A stretch of 64,000 nt of DNA, taken from positions 1,703,481-1,767,480 of the forward strand of contig CP099844.1 in the NCBI GenBank assembly GCA_030062745.1. The letters are read 5' to 3'. The translations under genes and the position numbers were made by a program. Shown one piece after another: positions 11,290 to 23,200 of this stretch. This DNA comes from Capitulum mitella. Its lineage: Eukaryota; Arthropoda; Thecostraca; Pollicipedomorpha; Pollicipedidae. Each line of letters opens with the position of its first letter. The first letter of the stretch is position 1. The notes beneath the pieces are model-generated. The model did not search any database. It worked only from the letters and a program-made list of their open reading frames with translations, and was not told the DNA's origin.

Positions 11290-11393
11290 CGATTTTGTGT
11301 TGCATTACCCTGTTAACCGGCCGGGATTATTTCTACTATCCAGCATATCCCTATCCGGCCGGAAAAATAAAAATCGCCATCCAGTGCACCCCT
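11290..11393. mobile_element. hAT terminal remnant related to the 4.4-8.0 kb element
   Basis: CCGGCCGGGATTATT and ATCCCTATCCGGCCGG palindromes are followed by CATCCAGTGCACCCCTAC. This resembles the right end of the intact hAT element (ATCCGGTGCATCCCTA) with several substitutions. No partner end or target duplication was found. Confidence 0.55.
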
Positions 11394-11491
11394 ACTACAG
11401 GTATAAACTGGCGCTAGCCACTTGATCTGCTGTCAGGGGGCAACTACAGGTATAAACTGGCGCTAGCCACTTGATCTGCTGTCAGGGGGCA
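11394..11491. repeat. Tandem duplication, 49-bp unit x 2
   Basis: Two identical or near-identical copies of a 49-bp block starting ACTACAGGTATAAACTGGCG, immediately next to the hAT remnant. Confidence 0.9.
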
Positions 11492-13680
11492 GTCACTTTA
11501 TGAATATCAAGACAGGAAACCGAGTGCGCGAGTGCATCAAAGAACCATGCCTTCCTTTCGATGCTCAGCTTGCGTACGCTGTCCTACGGCCAAAAAACTG
11601 CTGCACCCGTCAGGAGCGTCAATCGTCTAAACGATTGGGGGCGGTCGAGCCGAGGGCCCGACAAGCTAACTTCTCCCCAAATCTGGGCTTCTCAGCGAAT
11701 ATCGCCCACTTCATTTTGAACTACCTTTACCCACTAAGAACCATGTCTTGCTTTCAGCGAAATCATGTTTTGCTTTTTCCAAAATATAGCCCACTCTTTT
11801 CACAATATCTACCATTACCTTCAATGCGATTTTTCTGCTCTCCATGGTTAATCCTTTTGGCAATGTGCTTCATAACGTCTCAGCTGAACAATGAAAAGTC
11901 GCCAGAAAACTTCAAATACCCCTAAAACTATAACACGAAATCGCTGCCAAATATGCGCTGTTTATATATATAATTATATATATCATATGCATATTGGTAG
12001 ATAAATACACAAATGGTCAGACGAACAGATACATTGATAAACCGATCATTAGGAGGGCCCAAATCAATATCGACAAGCCCCTAGCACTACCATGGCCACA
12101 GAAAACGAAACCCTTAACAGCATACCCATTCTGAACACAAAATCTATCGCTATTTCTTTTCTAAATGTTTTAGACCATTTTATGCTTTATCTTATAATTT
12201 CTGCCGATCCCTGATCTATTTCGGCCGTTCTTTTCGTTAGTTTTTTCCTTCCCTTGTTCAAATTGGCGCAAAATATTGGCGCGTCATCGCTTTGAAGAGG
12301 CCAACATCCACACGGGGGCCACGGCCCCGCCAAAAGAACACACAGCGCCACTCCTGGCCGCTGTGCCAACGGCATCTTCGTTGACAGAGTTTTTGCATGG
12401 GCTCAACATCAGAGCATGGCCGACAACAAACCCTATCAAGGCAACACCCGTAGTTTACCGATTGCATTACCCGTATCAGGACTGTGGGACTCGTGATAAA
12501 TTAGGGTGACCACCACCGCACTGAGACGAAGGCTGAAAATGCAACTTCCAGAGGGAGCACCATGCCAACATGTGTCCCAACACCACAGCTCGAACATCAG
12601 AGAACGCCTCACCGAAGACAAACCGCCTGACATTCGCACGTGAAGAATCTACAAGCCCTGCAAATGCCTAAGTTGGCACAGACACTAGACAAACATCTGT
12701 TCTTGTGAAACATTTACGCCGGGGGATACAGATGCCACGCTGGGGGAGAGGAACCGCGGACTAATCTCTGAAATGTGTTTTTCTACGTGTGTGCTGTAGT
12801 ATATGCTGATATTTTTTATTCCCCTGCTTTCTTGTCAAAAGTGGCACGTCTGGCATCCTCGTTCATATATCCACTTGAATGTTTTGGTTTTTTATCCTTC
12901 CTGCGTACATCGCCATCCTGAACATGGCCAAATGGGCTCCGAAACGTGAAGCACTGCCCAACAGTTTCCGCTATATTTGGAAAACCCGCAGAAATTTTCG
13001 TGCAATTTCCGGCAGTGTCCTGCCAAAAAAATTGGGATTTCTGTATGCTTAAAACGCCCGCTCTTTATATTTCAAACCAGTCGTTTCCTTTTGCAGTTTG
13101 CGCCCAACCTCCTAAAAGTCGCCATATTTAGACTTCAAATGCCAAGTACCGATGGCCCAACACACCTGCTCAAACTGCCTCCCCAACGGCGCCTTTCGCA
13201 TCTGAACATGTTGAAACCAATTACAATGATAAAAGTAAGAGTGAAACAGCCATAATAGCCGTCATATGCGAATATATCCATTTTTCACAATGACAATTTT
13301 AACCAAAGTTTTCAAGTTACATGAGGCCAAATCTTATGTTACTGCTAACGATACGTGATTTGTGATGCAAAATGATATGCTTTCTGAGTTGTTCCTCTCA
13401 CCGACCATCCATTCTGTGATCGTATGTCGTATTTCTGTCACCGTAAATCCATAGGATTTATGACCCCTGCCCTAGAAACTGATCGCAAGTATTTCTACAA
13501 TTCCATGTGTTCTCTGAGACGATACCACAAGGCGGAAGAAGACTTCAGTCACCACACAGTGTGGTGCCCATTGCTAGACGTCCGATTTTTCTAAACAACG
13601 CTGAAATCCTACTGCAGCAGTCAACCACGGCATTCCCAATAAAAGCCCAGGATGTAAAGCTGCGGATCTCTGCCCGGCCG
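11492..13680. other. No recognisable feature
   Basis: AT-rich sequence with short frames on both strands that show no codon bias, domain or splice context. An AT-rich run near 11960-12000 is low-complexity. Confidence 0.4.
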
Positions 13681-13688
13681 GGGACCAT

Positions 13689-13960
13689 TCACACAATATC
13701 CACCAGAGTGCCGGCCCTCCACACAACATCCACCAGCGTGTCGGCCCTCCACACAACATCCAACAGCGGGTCGGCCCTCCACACAACATCCACCAGAGTG
13801 CCGGCCCTCCACACAATATCCACCTGAGTGTCGGCCCTCCACACAACATCCACCAGCGTGTCGACCCTCAACACAACATTCACCAGAGTGTCGGCCCTTC
13901 AGACAATATCCACCTGAGTACCGGGCATCCACACAATATACACCAGGATGCCAGATATCC
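13689..13960. repeat. Minisatellite, about 30-bp unit, 9 or so copies
   Basis: Head-to-tail units of the form CGGCCCTCCACACAACATCC followed by ACCAGMGTGT, decaying towards the right. Because 30 is divisible by three, both strands carry long repetitive open frames (for example repeated VEGRHSGG); these are not taken as genes. Confidence 0.9.
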
Positions 13961-15395
13961 ACACAATATCCAGCAATGAACTGGTGATATCCAATGGCAA
14001 CGACGCCGTCGGCAACCCATCGGCATAGGCAGGTGAAGCCCAACGTCTCAAACCTCTCACTCATCCAGAGGCCGGTGCCGAGCAAGCCTGTTAGTCACCC
14101 CACGTTTATCCAATAACGGCCCGGGGAATACGGCGGGGGCAGCTGCTGGCTGTCGTCAGAAGCGCAGGTCGAGCGTACTCGGGCTGGGGTCCGCTTCCGC
14201 TGGGCTCGCGTCGCCAGAACGGCGGAAGGCATGAGAGGTACGTGGTCTTCTGACATTCACGATTGCCTGGCAGTGTCCTAAGGATACATTCGTCATATTG
14301 CGCAGGGACCTTTCTGTATATTAGTGTCAACAAAAGAAACAGTAATGGAATACCGAAAAAGGGTAGAGGACCTATCGGAGAACAGAAGATGAATCCACCG
14401 GAAAACATTATCATTGTTTTGTTCATGATTTCGTCATCTTAAGGAATCTGGAACATAACTTATGTTGTACTCACGCTGGACGAGCGAGGCCTACTTCGTT
14501 GCTTCTTGCATCAGTACTTTCCCTGCAGGCATTTCTCAATGTAAAATCATATCTGTCGAACTATTCCCGTACTTTACATCCCAAGAATTAAAAGTTAAAA
14601 CATCGCAGGTGCCCATGATAATGTTCACTGCTATTTACTAAACACATAAAAAACTTCGTGATTCAGCGCCATCACGTCGCTAAATTGTAAGCAACCAGAA
14701 AACATCACGGTCGGGTCGGGCTGCTCAATTTGCTTTTTTTGTAAGTTGAAGTGGGACTCATTCGGCTTTCGGCCTCGTTCGTAATAGTCTGGGAGCTCAC
14801 GCAAATGAGCCTTCCATGCGTTCGGTGCAGCTGAACGCATGGCCCGGAAGCCTTATGTTATTCATCCCATTAGAACCTCTCTGCCCATGAGATACCTCAC
14901 AGCCTTTACCATATTATGCGTGTTCTGACGTCATCCGTATAGGCAGATGAACGGTTAGCTTGGTCAGATGGGGCCAAAAGGGTTGACACTGATACAAATC
15001 TCGCAGCGAGGAGGCGGAAATGAAAAGCAATGTTTTACCGTACGGTGTCTGAGTCGGCACGTCACGACACGACACGGAGTTTTGTTTGAAAAAAAAACTT
15101 GAAGTTGACTGGAAAGGTTCGGGAACGCGTAATAAAATCACATTTTTGTTCTAACATGCACGGGCATATTCAACATACGCAACTTACGCACCACGCACAA
15201 GGTTCTTTATATCTCACCAGTTACGTTGATTCCAACATTGCTGATCATCGTACCCTGACGAAATCATCGACAAGTATGTAGTGACCTAGAGGTTAGTAGT
15301 GATACATCAGTCCATTTCAAGTCGAAAGGGTCATTGTTGTGAAAACAGCCACTGAAATCAGCCTAGGCGATTTTCACAGCGGTGCCGACTGCCCA
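13961..15395. other. No confident gene
   Basis: One minus-strand frame (14840-14631, containing NAWKAHLRELPDYYERGRKP) looks protein-like in composition but has no recognised family and no splice context. The rest shows nothing. Confidence 0.35.
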
Positions 15396-15397
15396 TT

Positions 15398-15850
15398 TTA
15401 AAACATGCACTGAAAGGGGGCACTTTTGTGGCCCCCAATTTTCTTGAAAGTCTCGACAACGGATCGGAGCTGGCCGCTGCTGCTTTGATACATCTATAGC
15501 TCAAAAACTCGAAAAAATCGAAAATCGGCCGAAACTATTCAAGTTTCAAGCATTTAATGTCAAACATAACGAAAATAATGGTTGTCGTAGACAAGTGGGA
15601 GCTTTGCGAGAGGACTAGCGTTCGACGTAAACTTACCGTTTGAACACTATCAGCCGATATCATTCGGGAATAACTGAAGATGATGGATGTACCAAGACTA
15701 AAGCAAGAGTTAGTGAAGGTCAAGGTCACCAAAGGTCAAGCTCAACCAGCTTATGACTTGGTCCAGATCCGCTTTACAACATGTCGATTTGAACAAAATA
15801 TGTATTCAAAGAACCTGATAAACACACGTCTACGCATGGTGATACGCTTG

Positions 15851-15889
<39 letters not shown>

Positions 15890-15895
15890 TATATA
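15398..15895. mobile_element. Family-B TTAA element, right-truncated, ending in an AT microsatellite
   Basis: The sequence from TTTTAAAACATGCACTGAAAGG through a G-run / C-run palindrome (15415-15436) aligns along its length with 5831-6310: shared AAGTTTCAAGCATTT, CAAACATAACGAAAA and AAGGTCAAGGTCA blocks in the same order. It loses similarity where a (TA)n tract starts at about 15854. The right end is missing. Confidence 0.6.
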
Positions 15896-16013
15896 TGGCT
15901 GACCTTGAAAGCGGGTTTATAAACCATATTGCATGGAAAGCTTATGTCGAGAAGAAATGCCGTTGTGCACTATTTGTTTTTTAATCCCTTGCGAACATGT
16001 TTTTCTAAGCGTA

Positions 16014-16300
16014 TCAGATTTTACTAATGGCACCATGGTTTTTCCGGAAGCCACAGTGGTGCCGTGTTAAAACGTGTTCTGCTTCTAGAAACCAGGTCAA
16101 CTTGTTGTCAACCATTCGTTCGAAAATCTTACCAGGGCCACTAGTTAAGACAACTGACATGAAATTTGGAGGGTTGCTCAAACCTTTTCCAGGCTTAGAT
16201 GAAATTATAACGGATGTTTCCATGAGGCTGGAAATATATGCGTTACCCAAAGGTCGCTGAATGTTTCTAGGAGGAGCTGAAGCATAGTATCGAGTAAGTG
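16014..16300 (-). pseudogene. LINE (jockey/CR1-like) reverse transcriptase fragment
   Basis: The minus strand encodes KPGKGLSNPPNFMSVVLTSG, then GKIFERMVDNKLTWFLE and LTRHHCGFRKNHGAI. This is the fingers/palm entry of a non-LTR reverse transcriptase: KPGKD...NYRPISLTS...KxxERMVxxRLxxxLE...QxGFRxxxST. RT motifs with the catalytic YADD box are absent, Y-R-P is replaced by F-M-S, and frames shift upstream (16300-16627). It is a short dead copy about 500 bp before chaoptin exon 1. Confidence 0.75.
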
Positions 16301-16854
16301 TCTGAAGAAAGCGTAATGCACTTTGTCGGGATTCGGAAAAAGAGTAAAGCATATTGTAGTCATCTTGACTATCCAATAAAAAGGCGTCACGTGTAAAATT
16401 AATGAGTAACGCGCAAATGCGCGAATTCGGGGCCATAGTTCTCGGAGGGAATACAGTGACCTATACTTTGAGCTATTGTGTTGGTGACCACCAATGGTTC
16501 CGATGTGACTGCCACTGATGCGTATAGTCGGAATAGAAAAAAACGCTCGTTTCCCTGAGAATGTTCTTGCCAAATTCCAGATTAGTCCTGAGCTTGCTGT
16601 GTTAAAGGTGAGAGGAAAGAATGTCACGAGCCCCTTTTTCGCGGCGTGAATGATTAAACGATTTCCAGCACGCTAGCAGTGTCGTTCAATGCGGCGTACT
16701 TGGTCTCGGACGTGACGTTTCATTTTTTCATTTCACTTTTTTTCATTATTCTCTTTTTTGGTGCAAGAGTCCAATGCTATAACTCTGCAACGACTGGCAA
16801 ACGCCGCTCATCTGACATGGCTCTGCGCTGCTTTGACCGTGCGTCGTCCGGCAG

Positions 16855-17241
16855 GCTCGGACCGTCTGCTGGCCGTCTCCGTCTGCGTGACGGGACTGTC
16901 GCTGCTACTGATGCTCTGGGCAGGCGCGGTGGGCGCGGCGGACACCGCCGGACCGCCGCCGCCGCCGCCGCCGCCGGACGCCAGGTCAGCCGAGCAGGAG
17001 GGGGAACCGGGTGGCGGCGACCGGCGCCGCTCGCTGCTCTCTGGCCGCCACTGGTACCCACCCTGCCACTTCAGCCCGCTCTGCACCTGCAGCAATGCGG
17101 GCCCCGACCTAGGGCTAGTCTTCTGTATGCGCGTCCGACTGCTGGACGTGCCGGCCGCTATCAACACCTCCAAGGTGTTTGCGCTCACGATGCGCGAAAA
17201 TGGTCTTGGACAGCTCAGCGAGGATCAATTCTTCATGACGC
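16855..17241 (+). CDS. chp: Chaoptin exon: signal-like segment and N-terminal Cys cap
   Basis: It reads LLAVSVCVTGLSLLLMLWAG as a signal-peptide core, then GAADTAG, a run of eight prolines (a CCG triplet tract), WYPPCHFSPLCTCSNAGPDL and INTSKVFALTMRENGLGQL. The PPC...CTCS...DLGxVxC cap and SKVFxLxM segment are those of chaoptin. The donor GTGAGT at 17242 leaves in phase 1. The start is set at the acceptor CGTCCGGCAG, but the frame stays open upstream to about 16716 without any ATG. The first in-frame ATG (16911) would cut the signal core short, so a further 5' exon is likely. Confidence 0.8.
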
Positions 17242-20200
17242 GTGAGTGCTGGGGGTTTAACCCTGTTTCCGTCGGGGATTGAATCCGCCCCTCGGGTTTT
17301 TTGCTCGCCAATTCCAGGGTTATTGATGCAGCTTCACGAAGCTTGGTCACTTCTCCTCTTCTCCTACCTATTCTTTCTACGTACTGTACCAAAATTTCGC
17401 TATTCTCCTTTGCTCAGGGATGACGCCAGGCAACGTTTTTGAGAGGCACCTCAGGCCATTTTTGGCCCAGTTGATGGTAAAAGGAAAATAGCTGCAAAAA
17501 AGCCTTTTTAAGATAGAACTTGGGACTTTATACGGCTGTAAAGCTAAATAGTTGTGCAAGCATGCAAATATAATTTTGTTAATTTGAGGTAATTTCAAAT
17601 GGCTAGGTCAAAGTCAAAAGTTTGTGTTAATTTCGACGCTATTTTTTTAATGCCAAACCCGAAATATATATGACGTAGAAGGGTGCCCTCTAGTTGTGTA
17701 ACAAATTTGAGCTTGATGCCAGGTGGGTAACAGGGCTATGACTTAAAATATCAATTCGCGTACCCTATATCACAAAAGCCGTAAAATTTAATTTTAGGAA
17801 GGGTGAATTCAAATGACTGGAAACGTTTTTGAGCAGTACGAAATGCGCCCAAAATTACTCTATGTGACTAAGATCATTGGTGGCTATTTATGATCAAAGG
17901 TCGTAAAATGACATGACCTGATGAACATGTGACCATGACAGTTTCCCTTTTTCGTGTCCCTGGCACCGCCTATGCCAATATTATACAACAACGTAATGCC
18001 ATTTTTGCTTCCTCAGCTAACACGGCCAGTAAAAGCTAAAAAGGCGTTTTCAACTTTTTGTAAATTCAGTTTCTGAAAAACTAATCCTCTCATTTTCGAA
18101 ACCCTGTGAACGCCTATGAATTTTCTCAAAATTTCAATTGAATGAACCATTAGTCAAAGTCCCATCCATAATCTCACGATTCATGCCGGTTTTACCGAAA
18201 TCAACCCATCAACAGAGTTATAACAAATCCAAAAACATCCCCCATTTTCACTTTTTTCCCCTGTATCCACCTTTCAAAATTTCGGAAACTTCTTTTCATA
18301 AAAGAATATAATTTACATCATGGCAAACCGATTGCCCTTTGTTGGGATGTAATCGGATGATTAGTTCTCGAGATCTCAGTGGGGCCGAATCCGCCCCCCG
18401 CCGTAGAATCGGCCATGTCGTCTAGTCCTCAGGGAATAGGGTTAATTCGTGGACAGTGGCATCAACGACGATCCCTGTATTGTAGGAATGAACAAGGAAC
18501 AGGTGATGGCAATGGGGAGCTGAGACAGGGCTGAATACCGGACGGCGAGACGGGAAAAAGATTGCTAAGTTAAGAGATGTTAAGAAAAACTGGTGGAAGT
18601 AGATAAGTGACATTCCGCCATCAGCAGTTTAGGATGTGAACATCTGCTGACTGTGCTAGCTTCAGATTTTCTCCACCATTACGACACCCCTAATGTTAGC
18701 GCGCTGTCATACATCGGACACAATTCCTATACAAGTCGCATCACATCGATACGCATCAGGGGGACATCTCTAAGTGTACGAAGCAGTGGCGCCTATATCA
18801 GTGCGTTTATGCTGCCCGAGTTAGGAACACTTTTATTGTTGAAAAACAACCAGCCGAAGCCGTGCTTTCTCTTCATTGAAAGAGATGGTCTCAGTAACGC
18901 GGCTGGCTCAGAAAGTGTGCATGCCAAACCTGTGCATTCGACATGCTACATCAGGGACTGATCCTTAAGGATCTCGGGGAAACACCAGGGCCTAGCTGAC
19001 GCAATGCTAACGATACGTGATATTCATATATGACGCTATGAACTTACGTTTGAGCTGCGAACAACCGAACCGAGCTTAACATCTTTCAATGTATCAACAT
19101 CTTTCAATGATGGGGATATCTTTCAATGATATCCCTATCCTCTTTCCCATGTCATGTCCTGACGGGCACCTTCATCGCTTTTATGTTTGTCTTTCATTTC
19201 GTCATCATGGTATTTTTTCCGCGTGCCTAATCGCCTAATGCATATATGTAATAAAAGACATGGAAATGAAATGAAAATCAACCATATCTGTCGACGTTAA
19301 CGGTGGTCCAACAAGCTCTGTTGACGGCAGCCCCGGGGCGCAGGTCCTGGTTACGCGCGTCGCACCTGCCGTGCATCTCTTAACGAACGCCTCACGGCGT
19401 GTCCCTGCACCTAGTTCATCTCACTTCGGCCTGTGACACAGCCAATCTTCCGTTCCAGGTCCGTGGCTCTCATATCATTACCCATTCCCGGCATTTGAGA
19501 CTGGGCGGTGCCATGCTCAAGGCTTCCGACAACAGCGCCTCCCCGTCCATGTTTTCTCTCTTTGAGTGCTTCCATGCCTGAAACTTGTTTCAGTGAGCGT
19601 CTCCGTCGTTTCAGGCCTGTGGCGGCTGGCCGTGCAGAAGAACGAGCTGCGGGCCGTGCCGGAGCGGGCGTTCAGCGGCCTGGAGCGCTCGCTCTGGGAG
19701 CTGGACCTCAGCGGGAACCAGCTTTGGCGCCTGCCGCACCAGGCGCTCCGTCGGCTCTCCAGTCTTCGCCTGCTCGACGTCTCCGGTCAGGCTTTTTCAT
19801 ATACACGTACTCATCATCGGAAGGCAAAGACTGATTGCCGCATAACAGAAACTGGCACGGTTCCAGGCGTCTCATATTTGTGAGTTATTTACCATATTTA
19901 CACTACACACTGATAAGATCTGGATGTCGGGACGAACTCACCGAACCGAGCGGTTTCATGTCGATCTATCGCACGGCGCGGTTTGTAGGAAACTTTTAAC
20001 AGGAAGTTGACCGCTTCTACCTGACCCAGGTCAGTGACCTGGCACGGACGGAAGTTGAAAATTCTATAGGTCACGTGCAAAGGATTTAAGAAAACGTGCT
20101 GAAAATTTCTGTCCGCTGCGCGCGATTTTTTGGTACTACAGAACGTCCTTAACCCTATTCCCGGAGGACTAGACGACATGGCCGATTCCCGACAGGGGGG

Positions 20201-23200
20201 GGGGGGGAATTCGGCCCCCCTGAGCTCTCGAGAACTACACATCCGATTTCATCGCAATAAATGGCAATCGATTTGCCATGACGTAAACTACACTCCTAAA
20301 ACGGAAGCTTTCAAATTCTGAAAGGGGTGGACACAAAGGGCAGAAATGTCCAACTGGGGGTATTTTTGGACTTCTTATAACTCCGCTGTTTATGGGCAAA
20401 TTTCGATGAAATCTGCATAAATTGAGAGATTATGGCGGACTTTTTACCGCTGGTACACACATTTGAAACTTCGAAAAAATTCGTAGGCGTTCGCAGTTTC
20501 AAAAATAGGATTACTTTTTCAACAACTGAATCAATAAAAAGGGTAAACATACCTTTTTGGCTTCAGCTAGCCATGTTATGCTAAAGAACTACAAATAATA
20601 TTACAATGTTTGTATGATATCAGCTTACGCGGTGCCAGGGGCATGAAGAAGGGGGAACTGTTATAGTCACATGCTCTTCAGATGAACTTGCGACCTCTGA
20701 CCTTAAATGACCTCCAGTGACCTTGGAGTCATTTGTAATGATCTCATGTGCATTTGTTATTATCTGTAAACGTCTTTAATCATTTGAATTCTTTCTATTT
20801 CTAAAATTCCACAACACGGTTGTTGTGATAAAGGGTCCCTGCACTGACATTTTAGGTCATGGCTCCGTGACCCGACCAGATATTAAGCTGAAACTCGATA
20901 CACAAGTAGAAGGCATCTTCCTACGTCATATCCATTCCGGTTTTGGCACTTCAACAAATAGCTCTGTAATTATTAAAATTTTGACTTTTGACCTTGGCCT
21001 GACCTTGTAAAGTGGCCTCAGACGAGCAAAACCGTATTTGCACGTTGCCCAAATATTAAGCTATACATCCACCTACATACATACATTTAAAGTTTTAAGT
21101 TCTATCTTAAAACGGCTATTTTTGGCAGTCATTTTCCTTTTAACCTCAGTAGGGCCAAAAATCGCCTGAGGTGCTTCCTAAAAACGTTGCCTGGCTCACC
21201 CCTGAGCAAAACAGCATTTCAAAATTTTGCCACAGGACGTAGAAAGAACAACTAGGAAAAGTGACCAACTTTCGTGACGCCGCGTCCAAAATCCTGAAAC
21301 TGGCAAGAAAAAAACCCGAAGGGGACGGATTCAGCCCCCTGCCGGGAATAGGATTAACAGGTGTCGAAATGCTCCTCCTTCCGCTGGACGCCGGTAAATG
21401 GGGCGTTACGTGCAGTTCCAGCCACCAAATGCATATGTGTGTCAAAGCCTCAAAATGCCACAGGTCTAAAAGATAACTTCTCCGTATTTCCAAAACACCG
21501 CATATTTAATCATATCCCATTTTCAAGTTCCGTGGCTTAAAACTTCACATTCTCTTATAACTATGTAAAACAAATTTTTATGCATATATTTGGCCCCCAA
21601 CTGAAGCGGCTGGGCGAATGCATGCAAATGCCTAGGAAAATTATCATAAGCTGTTGGGACATAACATTGCTCTTAAAATTGACACTTGTTTCTTTGAGTC
21701 TTAAAATATTGCCAGCTTTACAGCCACATTGTGATATCAAGAGATTATGAAAAACAGCTAAAAATAAATTGCCGTTTTTAACATAGTCCATGCCAATGCA
21801 TTTCTGGGCTCGAATTTTATGCAGTTTGAATTTTATGCAGGTTTTTAAGTGCTTCCACGGAGCCTCAACGTAGGAAATGGCACGCTGCGGCACTTCAATT
21901 CGATCGGGCCAAACAGGAAAGTCGCAATTAAAGCTTTCCCGCCCGGTCCCAGTCATATTACAGGCATGGACGTGTACGTAATCCATAATATGGGCAATCC
22001 ATACTACGCTCTCAAATATGTTTGGACAGTGGCCTCGTCTGACACTTCTGTGCATGAATCGTTGGATTCGGACGCCCAGCGCAATCTAGCTTTGATTGAT
22101 TGATTATTGGGGCTTAGGTCATTTGGTCGACTTCGAGGTCAATTAGCGTCCACACAGTCTATCTTTTTTTCCCATTCGCGTTCACTACAACATATCTAAA
22201 GTGCACGACCACTACGGACCATACGTTCCCAAATGTGTAGCGGTTCGGGGATGCCCCAGAAAAGTGTCCGGTTCCGGCAGACTGTACTGCGGGGCTTCGG
22301 ATCCGCAGACCACGACTTAAAATAGTCCAGATCAATACCACGGCACAAAATGTTTTTTCCACCTGAGGCAGAGGCGAGCACTGGAAGGCTTCTAAAAACG
22401 AGTGGGCTGGCCAGAGATCGACGGCAAAACCAGTAACTCAATACAACATGTAAATCTTGGTCGAAGCATCACAGTCGAGTTCCGGGCTTTGATCATCAAA
22501 TGCTTCACGTCAAAGGGGCAGCCTCTACTCTGGCCGACTTTCAGTCGATACCTTTTGAAAGTACCTTGAGGTATGAACTAGAATCTGAAAAACGTTCACT
22601 TCGACTCCCCTCGAAACCCCAAATGCTGTTTGACAAAATCCAAGGGCTGTAGACCGCTAAAACTCCGATCATAATTCTAACATCGCCGAAGAAAACTAAT
22701 ATCTATGAATGGAGTGAATGTCTTCAAAATGTATTTTTCGTCATGACAAATGACATGGGGTGAAACCTCAAAATGTGTAATACAGACCCGTCCAGCCACC
22801 AATACCAATATCGCAGTGCGAAGCTGCCAACCAATCCGGACGTGTTTTGGAGACAGCTGTACGCTAAGTGAATGATGCACTGATCCATTTTACACGATTA
22901 TTAAGAGTACTTTCAATTTCTAAAAGTGATGTGACATGGCTTTATGGGTCAAGTAAGCTAGATATTTAAAGGCTTACCTTTCATCTCGTACGCGAAATGA
23001 ATTGCAATTTTCATCTCATTATTCATTTTTTCATGCACAGCTTTGTCTTCGTACACATCAAATGCATATTGCGTTCCATCAGCGGGATTCAAATGCACTT
23101 ACGTAACCTATTCTGCTGCTTCCAGTAATAAGGCTTCATCAGCATGATTACTGAACCATTTCTTTTCAGAGCATATTGGTCGTTAAACACATGAACTTTC

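Noticed and set aside
13621-14085. 154-codon minus-strand frame with CVEGRHSGG repeats
   Set aside because: The 30-bp minisatellite keeps all frames open; no signal peptide or gene context.
14631-14855. Protein-like minus-strand frame (NAWKAHLRELPDYYERGRKP)
   Set aside because: Plausible composition, but no family recognised and no splice partner or start; kept only as a note.
16679-17245. Alternative plus-strand frame with an ATG at 16817 over chaoptin exon 1
   Set aside because: It reads the exon out of frame; the chosen frame contains the conserved Cys cap and joins exon 2 in phase.
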